Below are positions 7,999 through 16,104 of a DNA stretch of 25,882 nucleotides, piece after piece. The position numbers were made by a program, and so were the translations under genes. The first letter of the stretch is position 1, and every line of letters starts with the position of its first letter. This DNA is from CAYYWV01 sp964475385 (GTDB lineage: Bacteria; Pseudomonadota; Alphaproteobacteria; JAAXGF01). The stretch is from assembly GCA_964475385.1 (NCBI GenBank), contig CAYYWV010000027.1, positions 1-25,882 of the forward strand. The letters are read 5' to 3'. The notes beneath the pieces are model-generated. The model searched no databases, had not been told where the DNA came from, and was given only the letters and a program-made list of their open reading frames with translations.

Positions 7999-8221
7999 CC
8001 TTCTTGCATCCCTTTGCGGCGCAAATGCGGGGCCTCGCAACGCTCGCCACCCCCTACATCATGTAGGGTCGCTCTTATTGGCGACCACAAAATATGGTTG
8101 CGCGCAGCAAGAAATTGTGGTTGCCTATAACCCTCATACAAACGTCAGGGCCTCGCCGGAGGATGACGCGCCATCCTTCGACGGGCAGGGCATGGGCAGG
8201 CGCGCGGTCAGGGAGTTTGGA
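7999..8221 (+). promoter_or_regulatory. nrdJ upstream region with dyads
   Basis: A 223-bp gap ahead of nrdJ. It contains a perfect 17-bp palindrome CCCTACATCATGTAGGG (8052-8068) and an A/T-rich core with two looser dyads, ACCA-N7-TGGT (8084-8098) and GGTT-N6-AACC (8119-8132). The first loosely resembles an NrdR box (11 of 16 by eye), which would suit a ribonucleotide reductase gene, but the match is weak. A convincing -35/-10 pair was not found. I see no cobalamin riboswitch signature. Confidence 0.35.
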
Positions 8222-11200
8222 ATGCGGGTCGAGCGTGGTTTTACGACCGAAGGCAAGTCGCCATACGAAGGAATCGAATTTCGCAAGACGACGAGCGAGA
8301 TCCGTAATCCGGACGGCTCGGTGGTGTTCCGCCTCGACGACATCGAAGTTCCGGCGTCGTGGTCGCAGGTCGCCTGCGACGTGCTCGCCCAGAAGTACTT
8401 CCGCAAGGCCGGGGTGCCGGCGCGCCTGCGCCCGGTCGAAGAGCCCAACGTGCCGTCGTGGCTGTGGCGGCGGACCGCCGACGAAGACGCGCTCGCCGCG
8501 CTTCCCGAGGACCAGCGCGCCGGCGCCGAGCGCTCGGCCAAGCAGGTGTTCGACCGCCTCGCCGGCGCCTGGACCTATTGGGGCTGGAAGGCGGGCTACT
8601 TCGACGCCGAGCGCGACGCCCGCGCCTTTTACGACGAGATGCGCTACATGCTGTGCCGGCAGATGGGCGCGCCCAACTCGCCCCAGTGGTTCAACACCGG
8701 GCTCCACTGGGCTTATGGCATCGACGGGCCGGCGCAGGGGCATTTCTACGTCGATTACGCGCGCGGGAAGCTGACGCGCTCGGACTCGGCCTACGAGCAC
8801 CCCCAGCCCCACGCCTGTTTCATCCAGTCGGTGAACGACGACCTGGTGAACAGCAACGGAATCATGGACCTTTGGGTCCGCGAGGCGCGGCTGTTCAAGT
8901 ACGGCTCGGGCACCGGCAGCAACTTTTCGCGCCTGCGCGCCGAGGGCGAGCCGCTTTCGGGCGGCGGCAAGTCGTCGGGGCTGATGAGCTTCCTCAAGGT
9001 CGGCGACCGCGCCGCCGGCGCGATCAAGTCGGGCGGCACGACCCGGCGGGCGGCCAAGATGGTCGTCGTCGACGTCGACCATCCCGACATCGAGGCCTTC
9101 ATCAACTGGAAGGTGGTCGAGGAGCAGAAGGTCGCCGCCATGGTGGCCGGCTCCAAGCTCTGCGCGAAGCACCTGAACGCGGTGATGGCCGCCTGCCAAG
9201 AGGGCGACGGCGAGGACCGTTTCGATCCCGCGCGCAATCCGGCGCTGCGCCGCGCGGTGCGCGCCGCGCGCAAGGCCCAGGTGCCCGAGAACATGATTCG
9301 CAAGGTGGTCCAGTACGCCCGCCAGGGCTTCGCCGCGATCGACTTCCCGGTGTTCGACACCGATTGGGACTCGGACGCCTACATCACCGTCTCGGGCCAG
9401 AACTCGAACAACTCGGTGCGGGTGAGCGAGGCCTTCATGCGCAAGGTCGAGGAAGGGGGCGAATGGCCGCTGATCCGGCGCACCGACGGCGGCGTCCACA
9501 AGGTGGTGGACGCCCGCGATCTGTGGGACCAGATCGCCTACGCCGCCTGGGCCTGCGCCGATCCGGGCGTCCAGTACGACACCACCATCAACGACTGGCA
9601 TACCTGCCCGGCTTCGGGGCGGATCAACGCCTCGAACCCGTGTTCGGAGTACATGTTCCTCGACGATACGGCCTGCAACCTCGCCTCGCTGAACCTCAAG
9701 GCGTTCCAGCGCGCCGACGGCCGTTTCGACGAGGCGAGCTTCGCGCATGCGGTGCGGCTGTGGACCATCGCGCTCGAGATCTCGGTGGTCATGGCCCAGT
9801 TCCCCTCGCCCGAGATCGCCCAGCGGTCTTACGACTTCCGCACCCTCGGGCTCGGCTTCGCCAACATCGGCGGGCTTCTGATGAGTCTCGGCTATGGCTA
9901 CGACAGCAAGGAAGGCCGCGCGCTTTGCGCCGCGATCACCGCATTGATGAGCGGCGTGGCCTATCGCACCTCGGCCGAAATGGCGCGCGAGCTCGGCGCC
10001 TTCCCGCGCTACGCCGAGAACGCCGAGGCCATGTTGCGGGTGATCCGCAACCACCGTCGGGCGGTCCGCGGCGAGACCGAGGGGTATGAGGCGCTGTCGA
10101 TCCCGCCAGTGCCGTTGGATGCCGCCGCCTGCCCCGACGCAGCCCTGGTCGAGGCCGCCCGCACCGCCTGGGACGACGCGCTCGCGCTCGGCGAACGGCA
10201 CGGCTTCCGCAACGCCCAGGTCACGGTGATCGCGCCGACCGGCACCATCGGGCTGGTGATGGACTGCGACACCACCGGCATCGAGCCCGACTTCGCGCTC
10301 GTCAAGTTCAAGAAGCTCGCCGGCGGCGGTTACTTCAAGATCATCAACCGCACAGTGCCCGAGGCGCTGGCCCGGCTCGGCTACGACAAGAGTCAGATCG
10401 AGGACATCGTTCGCTACGCCGTGGGCCACGGCACGCTCGCCGGCGCGCCGGGCGTGAACCACGAGAGCCTGCGCGCGCGCGGCTTCAACGTCGGCACCAT
10501 CGACCGCCTCGAAGAAGCGCTCAAGAGCGCCTTCGACATCCGCTTCGCGTTCAACAAGTTCACCTTGGGCGAGGACTTCTGCACCCGGGTGCTGGGGCTC
10601 GACGCCGCCAAGCTCGATTCGCCCACCTTCGACATGCTCTCCGAGCTCGGCTTCAGCCGCGAAGAGATCGAGGCCGCCAACACCTACTGCTGCGGGGCCA
10701 TGACCGTCGAGGGCGCGCCCCATCTCAAGCCCGAGCATCTCCCGGTGTTCGACTGCGCGAGCCCTTGCGGCCGGGTCGGCGCCCGCTTTCTTTCGGCCGA
10801 GAGCCATATCCGCATGATGGCGGCCGCCCAGCCGTTCATCTCGGGCGCGATCTCGAAGACCATCAACATGCCCCACGAGGCCACGGTCGAGGACTGCAAG
10901 GACGCCTACGCGCTGGCTTGGCGGCTGGGGCTCAAGGCGATCGCGCTCTACCGCGACGGCTCCAAGCTCTCGCAGCCCCTGAGCGGCTTCGCCGTCGATA
11001 TCGAAGACGACGACGAGGACGAAGAGGCGGCCGCTGCGAGCCGGCCCGAACGCGTGGTCCACATCGTCGAACGCGAGATCGAGCGCCGCGTCGCCACCCG
11101 CCGCCGCCTGCCTCTGCGCCGGCGCGGCTACACCCAGAAGGCGGTCGTCGGCGGGCACAAGGTGTACCTGCGCACCGGCGAGTACGACGACGGACGTCTG

Positions 11201-11875
11201 GGCGAGATCTTTATCGACATGCACAAGGAAGGCGCCGCCTTCCGCAGTCTGATGAACAACTTCGCCATCGCCATCTCGATCGCCTTGCAGTACGGCGTGC
11301 CGCTCGAGGAGTTCGTCGAGGCGTTCACCTTCACCCGCTTCGAACCGTCGGGCATCGTCGAGGGCAACGACGCGATCAAGATGGCGACCTCGATCCTCGA
11401 CTACCTGTTCCGCGAGCTCGCGATCTCGTACCTCGGGCGCAGCGACCTCGCCCATGTCGAGCCCGGCGATCTGCTTCCCGACAGCGTCGGCAGCGGCGAA
11501 GGCCAGGCCGAGCTCGGCGACGACGCTTCCCATCGCGTCGCTCAGGCCTCGGACCTCGCCACCGTGGTGCGGCTCGCGGGCAACGGCTATACGCGCTCCA
11601 GCCTGCGCGTGGTCGAAGGCGGCTCCGGCGGCGCAATGGCGACGACGGCCCAGGCCGGAGGCGCAGGGGCGGCTGCAGCGGTGACAACGAGCGCAGCCGT
11701 GCAGCCGGCGAAAGTGGAAGAAACGTTTGCCGACGCCGGCGCGGCGTTGCGCCACGAGGCGCGATTGAAAGGTTATGAGGGCGACCCGTGCAACGAATGC
11801 GGGAACCTCACACTGGTTCGCAACGGGACGTGCTTGAAGTGCGACACCTGCGGCGCGACGAGCGGTTGCTCGTGA
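8222..11875 (+). CDS. nrdJ: Coenzyme B12-dependent (class II) ribonucleotide reductase
   Basis: Reduces ribonucleotides to deoxyribonucleotides with adenosylcobalamin as radical source, independent of oxygen. The 1217 aa are in range for alphaproteobacterial NrdJ. The N-terminal part carries YEHPQPHACFIQSV with the redox cysteine C199. NPCSEYMFLDDTACNL at 472-486 holds the thiyl-radical C474, E476 and the partner C485. PTGTIG lies at 672-677. After an acidic linker comes a TSCPD-type domain, and the C-terminus is a cysteine-rich tail with CNEC at 1190-1193 and CLKCDTC at 1205-1211, for re-reduction. The ATG at 8222 was chosen because GGGAG precedes it and MRVERGFTTEGKSPYEGIEF is the usual start; the in-frame extension to 8078 is non-conserved. 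No class I subunits are nearby. Confidence 0.97.
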   Translation: MRVERGFTTEGKSPYEGIEFRKTTSEIRNPDGSVVFRLDDIEVPASWSQVACDVLAQKYFRKAGVPARLRPVEEPNVPSWLWRRTADEDALAALPEDQRAGAERSAKQVFDRLAGAWTYWGWKAGYFDAERDARAFYDEMRYMLCRQMGAPNSPQWFNTGLHWAYGIDGPAQGHFYVDYARGKLTRSDSAYEHPQPHACFIQSVNDDLVNSNGIMDLWVREARLFKYGSGTGSNFSRLRAEGEPLSGGGKSSGLMSFLKVGDRAAGAIKSGGTTRRAAKMVVVDVDHPDIEAFINWKVVEEQKVAAMVAGSKLCAKHLNAVMAACQEGDGEDRFDPARNPALRRAVRAARKAQVPENMIRKVVQYARQGFAAIDFPVFDTDWDSDAYITVSGQNSNNSVRVSEAFMRKVEEGGEWPLIRRTDGGVHKVVDARDLWDQIAYAAWACADPGVQYDTTINDWHTCPASGRINASNPCSEYMFLDDTACNLASLNLKAFQRADGRFDEASFAHAVRLWTIALEISVVMAQFPSPEIAQRSYDFRTLGLGFANIGGLLMSLGYGYDSKEGRALCAAITALMSGVAYRTSAEMARELGAFPRYAENAEAMLRVIRNHRRAVRGETEGYEALSIPPVPLDAAACPDAALVEAARTAWDDALALGERHGFRNAQVTVIAPTGTIGLVMDCDTTGIEPDFALVKFKKLAGGGYFKIINRTVPEALARLGYDKSQIEDIVRYAVGHGTLAGAPGVNHESLRARGFNVGTIDRLEEALKSAFDIRFAFNKFTLGEDFCTRVLGLDAAKLDSPTFDMLSELGFSREEIEAANTYCCGAMTVEGAPHLKPEHLPVFDCASPCGRVGARFLSAESHIRMMAAAQPFISGAISKTINMPHEATVEDCKDAYALAWRLGLKAIALYRDGSKLSQPLSGFAVDIEDDDEDEEAAAASRPERVVHIVEREIERRVATRRRLPLRRRGYTQKAVVGGHKVYLRTGEYDDGRLGEIFIDMHKEGAAFRSLMNNFAIAISIALQYGVPLEEFVEAFTFTRFEPSGIVEGNDAIKMATSILDYLFRELAISYLGRSDLAHVEPGDLLPDSVGSGEGQAELGDDASHRVAQASDLATVVRLAGNGYTRSSLRVVEGGSGGAMATTAQAGGAGAAAAVTTSAAVQPAKVEETFADAGAALRHEARLKGYEGDPCNECGNLTLVRNGTCLKCDTCGATSGCS

Positions 11876-11990
11876 ACGCCTGCGGGGCCGCGCTTTCCCG
11901 CCGCACGGTCCCTTGCGAAGCCTGCGGCGACACAGCCTCACTCCACCTGTCGTCGTCGCAGTTCACATGGTGTGTCCTCCCTGACTGAAC

Positions 11991-12020
11991 GGGGCGCGCG
12001 CCCGGAGCGCCCCATTTTTT
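11991..12020 (+). terminator. Rho-independent terminator after nrdJ
   Basis: GGGGCGC and GCGCCCC form a perfect 7-bp GC stem with a 9-nt loop, followed by A and six T residues, then CTTT. It is the clearest intrinsic terminator in the window and lies 115 bp past the nrdJ stop. Confidence 0.8.
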
Positions 12021-12094
12021 CTTTCCCCGTTTCCGTCGGCTTTCGAACCCTGGAGGGCTTTCGCCGTCGCAAAAGCGGGTCGGGACGCGCCGGC

Positions 12095-12123
12095 TTGTAT
12101 TCAGCGCGAAACATGTCCATATA
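12095..12123 (+). promoter_or_regulatory. Possible promoter for a small RNA
   Basis: TTGTAT (12095-12100) and CATATA (12118-12123) are 17 bp apart, and a perfect TATAAT lies a little further on (12127-12132) without a matching -35. The patch is strikingly A/T-rich for this genome. Confidence 0.3.
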
Positions 12124-12129
12124 AAATAT

Positions 12130-12296
12130 AATGGTTTACGACGATGCCCCTCTTCCTCCGCAGAGGGAATGGGTGGATAGAGCCGGCGATGTCAGAGAAA
12201 CGGCTTGACGCTGCGACGACCGCCGGGACCACAGAAAAACAAGACGTCGTAGCAAACGACAAACCTGGCCCCTGACGGGCGTCCTTTTCTCTTTTC
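12130..12296 (+). ncRNA. Possible small RNA (unidentified)
   Basis: Downstream of the A/T-rich patch lie four successive small stems: CCCTCT/AGAGGG (12148-12167), AGCCG/CGGCT (12181-12205), GTCGT/ACGAC with a 5-nt loop (12246-12260) and GCCC/GGGC (12268-12280), the last followed by TTTTCTCTTTT. This is the outline of a small RNA of about 160 nt with an intrinsic end. The final stem is short and none of the stems matches tmRNA, 4.5S RNA, RNase P RNA or a tRNA, so the call is weak. Confidence 0.25.
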
Positions 12297-12430
12297 CTGG
12301 CGCAAGCTCCGGGTAGGCGGCGCGTCGAATGCGCGGAGCCCGTCTGACGGCGCGGCGCTTCGACGCGGGGATCTCGCGCCTTCGCGGCGTCCGAGCCTTC
12401 CCGCGACATCGCCAAGTGGAGGGCGATGAC

Positions 12431-12631
12431 ATGAGACCTGCGCCATATCCCACCGCGGGCCAACAGGAAGAAAGTTGGCCGCGGCCCCGGCGCCTTGGCC
12501 TCAGCCAAGCGGGCTTATTTCAACGCCGCTTCATCGTCACCGGATATCGGGCCGGACGCTCGACCATCCGCGATCCGATGCGCGTTAAGGCGGAACTTGG
12601 AGCTATGAATCATTTAAAAACAAAGCCCTAA
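12431..12631 (+). CDS. Doubtful small ORF, 66 aa
   Basis: An ATG with a full GGAGG 8 nt upstream opens a 66-codon frame. The product is basic (Arg-rich), with GLFQRRFIVTGYRAGRS in the middle, and matches nothing I recognise. No signal peptide or membrane helix. It lies between the possible small RNA and the cytochrome gene. Only the ribosome-binding site supports it. Confidence 0.25.
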   Translation: MRPAPYPTAGQQEESWPRPRRLGLSQAGLFQRRFIVTGYRAGRSTIRDPMRVKAELGAMNHLKTKP

Positions 12632-12704
12632 CGCGACAGACCCGTGACGCGCCATCGTAGAGCGCCGGCCAGGTAAGCCTACTGACCATTTGGGAGGTGA
12701 GAGC

Positions 12705-13103
12705 ATGACCACAAAGATACGCCTCAAGGCGCTTGCCCTCGTGGGCGGGGCCTTCGCGATGTTCTCGGCGGTATTCGGCTGGCCGACGTCCGCGTCGGCG
12801 GAGGTGAGTTTCAACGACGACATACTGCCGATCCTTAAACTTCGGTGCGTCGAGTGCCACCAACCGGGCGGCATGGGTTATGAGAAGAGCGGCTTGGACC
12901 TGAGGTCGTATGAGGGTCTCATGAAAGGGACCAAGTTCGGCCCCGTGGTGGTTCCGCGCCAGCCCTTCATCAGCACGCTCAACGCGGTGATCGAGTGGAG
13001 GACGGACGCCCAGATCCATATGCCCCTCCACAAGAAGAAGTTGACGCGCTGCGAGATCAGGTTGTTCCGCCAGTGGGTGGCCCAGGGCGCGAGAAACAAC
13101 TAA
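12705..13103 (+). CDS. Exported c-type cytochrome, Planctomycete-type domain
   Basis: A 132-aa periplasmic mono-heme cytochrome. Residues 1-32 are a signal peptide ending ASA. The heme-binding motif CVECH is at 48-52, inside ILPILKLRCVECHQPGG, the pattern of the PSCyt1 domain. KSGLDLRSYEGLMKGT at 61-76 and the GPVVVP segment follow. M106 in HMPL is the likely second iron ligand, and the protein ends in a helix with FRQWVAQGA. The ATG at 12705 is preceded by a strong GGGAGGTGAG; five more codons upstream are open but would skip that site. No oxidase, dehydrogenase or cytochrome maturation gene lies nearby, so its redox partner is unknown. Confidence 0.88.
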   Translation: MTTKIRLKALALVGGAFAMFSAVFGWPTSASAEVSFNDDILPILKLRCVECHQPGGMGYEKSGLDLRSYEGLMKGTKFGPVVVPRQPFISTLNAVIEWRTDAQIHMPLHKKKLTRCEIRLFRQWVAQGARNN

Positions 13104-13213
13104 CGAACAACAGAGGGTAAATCGCGGGCCTTCCCATTCCTGAAATGGCGCTCTGAGACCCAAGAAGCGCGTATAAGGGACGGCCGCCATCCCTCAGAGG
13201 CTCTCGAATTCGG

Positions 13214-13247
13214 CCCCCGATGGCCGGCGAACAGCCGCCATCGGGGG
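13214..13247 (+). terminator. Strong hairpin between cytochrome and HAD genes
   Basis: CCCCCGATGGC and GCCATCGGGGG form a perfect 11-bp stem around a 12-nt loop, in which GGC/GCC can extend pairing. It lies 111 bp past the cytochrome stop. Downstream there is only a distant CTCTTTT, so it may be a terminator without a proper T run, or another RNA structure. Confidence 0.4.
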
Positions 13248-13304
13248 GTCATGAACGTCTCTTTTGCGGAGCGGATAAGCGGCGCTGGCGAGCGGAATGC
13301 GCCC

Positions 13305-13333
13305 TTGCCTCTTTGCGCGCGATCGTCGATAAG
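13305..13333 (+). promoter_or_regulatory. Possible promoter for the HAD gene
   Basis: TTGCCT and GATAAG are 17 bp apart, with a start near 13340, about 29 nt before the ATG. The -10 matches four of six consensus bases. The spacer begins with part of an 11-mer, GCCTCTTTGCG, also found in the aroQ promoter. Confidence 0.35.
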
Positions 13334-13368
13334 GCGGGGACAACCCGACAGCCGAAAGGCCGGCCGCC

Positions 13369-14088
13369 ATGGAGCTTACCGACTTCGACACCCTGACCTT
13401 CGACTGCTATGGCACGCTGATCGACTGGGAGGCGGGAATCCTCGCCGTGCTGGAGCCTTGGGCGGCGCGCCGCGGGCTCGACGCGAGCGCCGAGGCGCTG
13501 CTCGAATCCTTCGGCCGCCACGAAACCCGCATCCAACAGGCCGAGCCCCGGCTCCCCTACCCCGCCGTGCTCGGCAAGGTGATGGCCGCCCTCGCCGCCG
13601 ACTTCGGCGTCACGGCGAGCGAAACGGAGATGGCCGCGCTCGGCCGCTCGATCCCCGACTGGCCGGCCTTTTCCGACAGCCCCGAGGCGCTCGGTTACCT
13701 CAAAGAGCATTACCGGCTGGTCATCCTGTCGAACGTGGACCGGGCGTCGTTCGCCCGCAGCGCCGAACGGCTCGGGGTCGCCTTCGACCTCGTCTGCACC
13801 GCCGAGGACGTGGGCTCGTACAAGCCCGATCTCGCCAACTTCCGCTACATGCTCGACCGATTGGCCGAGATCGGCGTGCGCCCTGCGCAAGTCCTGCACA
13901 CCGCCCAGAGCCTCTACCACGACCACGCGCCCGCGCAGGCGATCGGGCTCGCCACCTGCTGGATCGATCGGCGCGCGGGCAAGACGGGCGCGGGCGCGAC
14001 CCCGCCCGCGGAAGCGCGCCCCGACATGACGTTCCCGAGCCTCGCCGCCTTCGTCGATCGCCACCGCGCGCTGAGCGGCGGAGGCTGA
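13369..14088 (+). CDS. HAD-superfamily hydrolase, haloacid dehalogenase type II-like
   Basis: A 239-aa cytoplasmic hydrolase of the HAD fold. The nucleophile is D12 in TFDCYGTLIDW. Motif II is S121-N122 in VILSNVD, motif III is K152 in GSYKPD, and the acidic motif IV residue is D185 in HTAQSLYHDHAPA. The helical cap sits between residues 15 and 100. It resembles L-2-haloacid dehalogenases, but the stretch that holds Ser175 and Asn177 in those enzymes reads HTAQSLYHD here, so true dehalogenase activity is doubtful and another phosphate or organic acid substrate is possible. It stands alone and converges on aspS with a 12-bp gap. Confidence 0.9.
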   Translation: MELTDFDTLTFDCYGTLIDWEAGILAVLEPWAARRGLDASAEALLESFGRHETRIQQAEPRLPYPAVLGKVMAALAADFGVTASETEMAALGRSIPDWPAFSDSPEALGYLKEHYRLVILSNVDRASFARSAERLGVAFDLVCTAEDVGSYKPDLANFRYMLDRLAEIGVRPAQVLHTAQSLYHDHAPAQAIGLATCWIDRRAGKTGAGATPPAEARPDMTFPSLAAFVDRHRALSGGG

Positions 14089-14100
14089 GCGGAGCCGCCG

Positions 14101-15933
14101 TCAGCCCGCCTCGGCCTTCCCGGCCTTTTCGGTTTCGATGCCTGCGCCGCCGTCTTCCTTCTTCTTGGGCGGCAGGACGACGCGGATGTGAAGCTCCTTG
14201 AGATGCGCTTCGTCGACCGGCGCGGGCGCCCCCATCAACAGGTCTTCGGCCTGCTGGTTCATGGGGAAGCAGATGACCTCGCGGATGTTGGGCTCGTCGG
14301 CGAGCAGCATCACGATGCGGTCGATGCCCGGCGCGAGCCCGCCGTGGGGCGGCGCGCCGTACTGGAAGGCGTGGAGAAGCGCCGGGAACCGCTTCTCGAC
14401 CTCGTCGGCGTCGTAGCCCGCGATCGCGAAGGCCTTGACCATGATGTCGGGGCGGTGGTTGCGGATCGCGCCGCTCGAAAGCTCGACCCCGTTGCAAACG
14501 ATGTCGTACTGGTGCGCGAGCACCTCCAGCGGGTCTTTGGTCTCCAGCGCCTCGAGCCCGCCCTGGGGCATCGAGAACGGGTTGTGGCTGAATTCGATCT
14601 TGCCGGTCGCGGGATCGCGCTCGAACATCGGATAGTCGACGATCCAGCAGAAGCGGAAGGCGTCGCGCTCGATCAGATCGAGGTCTTGGCCGAGCTTACG
14701 GCGCACCACGCCGGCGAAGGATGCAGCGGCCGCCTCCTTGTCGCAGGCGAAGAACACCGCATCGCCCGCGCCCACGCCCGCCGCCTCGCGGATCGCGCCC
14801 AGCCGCGCCTCGTCGAGCTGCTTGGCGATCGGTCCCTTGGGGCCGTCCTCGCCGAACACGATGTAGCCGAGGCCGGCCGCGCCTTCGGCCCGCGCCCAAT
14901 CGTTGAGCTTGTCGAAGAAGCTGCGCGGCCGCGCCGCCGCCCCCGGGGCCGGGATCGCGCGCACCACCGCGCCCTTGTCGATCGCGCCCGCGAAGATGCG
15001 AAAGCCCGAGCCGCGGAACGCCTCGGTCGCGTCGGCGATGACGAGCGGGTTCCGCAGATCGGGCTTGTCGGTCCCGTACTTGAGCATCGCCTCGGCGAAG
15101 GGAATGCGCGGGAACGGGGGCTCCGTCACGGGGCGGTCGCTGAACTCCGCGAACAGGCCGTGCATCACGGGCTCGATCGCCGCGAACACGTCGTCCTGCT
15201 CGACGAAGGCCATCTCGACGTCGAGCTGGTAGAACTCGCCCGGCGAGCGGTCGGCGCGCGCGTCCTCGTCGCGGAAGCAGGGCGCGATCTGGAAGTAGCG
15301 GTCGAAGCCCGAGGTCATGATAAGCTGCTTGAACTGCTGGGGCGCCTGCGGCAGGGCGTAGAACTTGCCGGGATGCAGGCGGCTCGGCACCAGGAAGTCG
15401 CGCGCGCCCTCGGGCGAGCTCGCGGTCAGGATCGGGGTTTGGAACTCGGTGAAGCCCTGCGCGATCATACGGCGGCGGATCGAGGCGATGATCTGCGAGC
15501 GCAGGAGGATGTTGCGCCGCATCTTTTCGCGCCGGAGATCGAGGAAGCGGTAGCGCAGACGCGTCTCCTCCGGGTATTCCTGGTCGCCATGGACCTGAAG
15601 CGGCAACGGATCGGCGAGCGACAGCACCTCGAAAGCGTCGATCCGAACCTCGACCTCGCCGGTCGGCAGCTTCGGGTTCACCGTGTCGGGGCTGCGCGCC
15701 ACCACCGGGCCGGTGATCGTGACCACGCTTTCGGCGCGCACCGCCTCGACGGCGGCGAAACCGGGCTCGCCGCTTTCGATCACGCACTGGGTCAGGCCGT
15801 ACTGGTCGCGCAGATCGAGGAACAGAAGGTTGCCGTGATCGCGCTTGCGATGGACCCAGCCCGAAAGCCGGACCGTCTCGCCGACGTGCTCGGGCCGAAG
15901 CTGGCCGCAGGTATGGGTTCGGTACCGGTGCAT
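14101..15933 (-). CDS. aspS: Aspartyl-tRNA synthetase (possibly non-discriminating)
   Basis: Class II synthetase charging tRNA with aspartate; 610 aa, typical of bacterial AspRS. The N-terminal OB fold (about 1-105) binds the anticodon. Motif 1 lies near GFTEFQTPIL (160-169), motif 2 is FRDEDARADR (220-229), a GAD insertion domain follows, and motif 3 is GGLAPGIDRIVMLLAD near the C-terminus. The anticodon-binding loop reads RKRDHGNLLFLDLRD with H33 where the E. coli enzyme has Leu. In Pseudomonas a His here goes with charging of both tRNA-Asp and tRNA-Asn, so the enzyme may be non-discriminating. The C-terminal 25 residues are a Lys/Glu-rich tail. The start at 15933 fits the family; the open frame continues upstream across rnd but that is not coding. 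Divergent from rnd. Confidence 0.97.
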   Translation of the reverse strand: MHRYRTHTCGQLRPEHVGETVRLSGWVHRKRDHGNLLFLDLRDQYGLTQCVIESGEPGFAAVEAVRAESVVTITGPVVARSPDTVNPKLPTGEVEVRIDAFEVLSLADPLPLQVHGDQEYPEETRLRYRFLDLRREKMRRNILLRSQIIASIRRRMIAQGFTEFQTPILTASSPEGARDFLVPSRLHPGKFYALPQAPQQFKQLIMTSGFDRYFQIAPCFRDEDARADRSPGEFYQLDVEMAFVEQDDVFAAIEPVMHGLFAEFSDRPVTEPPFPRIPFAEAMLKYGTDKPDLRNPLVIADATEAFRGSGFRIFAGAIDKGAVVRAIPAPGAAARPRSFFDKLNDWARAEGAAGLGYIVFGEDGPKGPIAKQLDEARLGAIREAAGVGAGDAVFFACDKEAAAASFAGVVRRKLGQDLDLIERDAFRFCWIVDYPMFERDPATGKIEFSHNPFSMPQGGLEALETKDPLEVLAHQYDIVCNGVELSSGAIRNHRPDIMVKAFAIAGYDADEVEKRFPALLHAFQYGAPPHGGLAPGIDRIVMLLADEPNIREVICFPMNQQAEDLLMGAPAPVDEAHLKELHIRVVLPPKKKEDGGAGIETEKAGKAEAG

Positions 15934-16005
15934 TCTCGCCCCTCGTTGGCTCGCCCCTCGTTCCACGGTCGTGCGCGCGGCCCAGGGCCGGCGCGCGCGT
16001 GCGGA

Positions 16006-16034
16006 AAAGCGCACGGAACCGCCCCCCTTGTCAA
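16006..16034 (-). promoter_or_regulatory. Possible aspS promoter
   Basis: A perfect TTGACA on the minus strand (16034-16029), within CCTTGACAAGG, lies in the 171-bp gap between aspS and rnd. The -10 at 17 bp reads CGCTTT, a poor match. Alphaproteobacterial promoters often have a strong -35 and a weak -10, so it remains plausible. Confidence 0.35.
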
Positions 16035-16104
16035 GGATCGAGAGGCCGGAAACCATAACCGCCCGCACGCCTCGAACCGAGATCGATAACGACGGAGCCC
16101 CCTC

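Larger units (their letters stand above)
11876..12430. other. Non-coding stretch after nrdJ
   Basis: More than 500 bp without a convincing gene. It contains an intrinsic terminator (11991-12020), an A/T-rich promoter-like patch (12095-12132) and a run of small inverted repeats described under the possible small RNA. A 135-codon open frame on the minus strand (12101-12508) has no recognisable features and runs against these structures. Confidence 0.5.

Noticed and set aside
7999..8221. Cobalamin riboswitch ahead of nrdJ
   Set aside because: I looked for the conserved B12-box pattern (GCCACTG-like) and did not see it. NrdJ uses B12, but its gene is not usually under such a riboswitch.
8075..11941. 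A 1288-codon open frame on the minus strand opposite nrdJ
   Set aside because: It is a product of GC-rich codon bias on the opposite strand. The plus frame encodes a complete NrdJ with all catalytic residues; the minus frame has His/Arg/Asp-rich low-complexity sequence and no known domain.
12101..12508. 135-codon minus-strand ORF after nrdJ
   Set aside because: No recognisable features and no good ribosome-binding site; it crosses the inverted repeats of the possible small RNA.
14188..16089. Long plus-strand open frame opposite aspS
   Set aside because: Antisense to the complete AspRS and without recognisable motifs.
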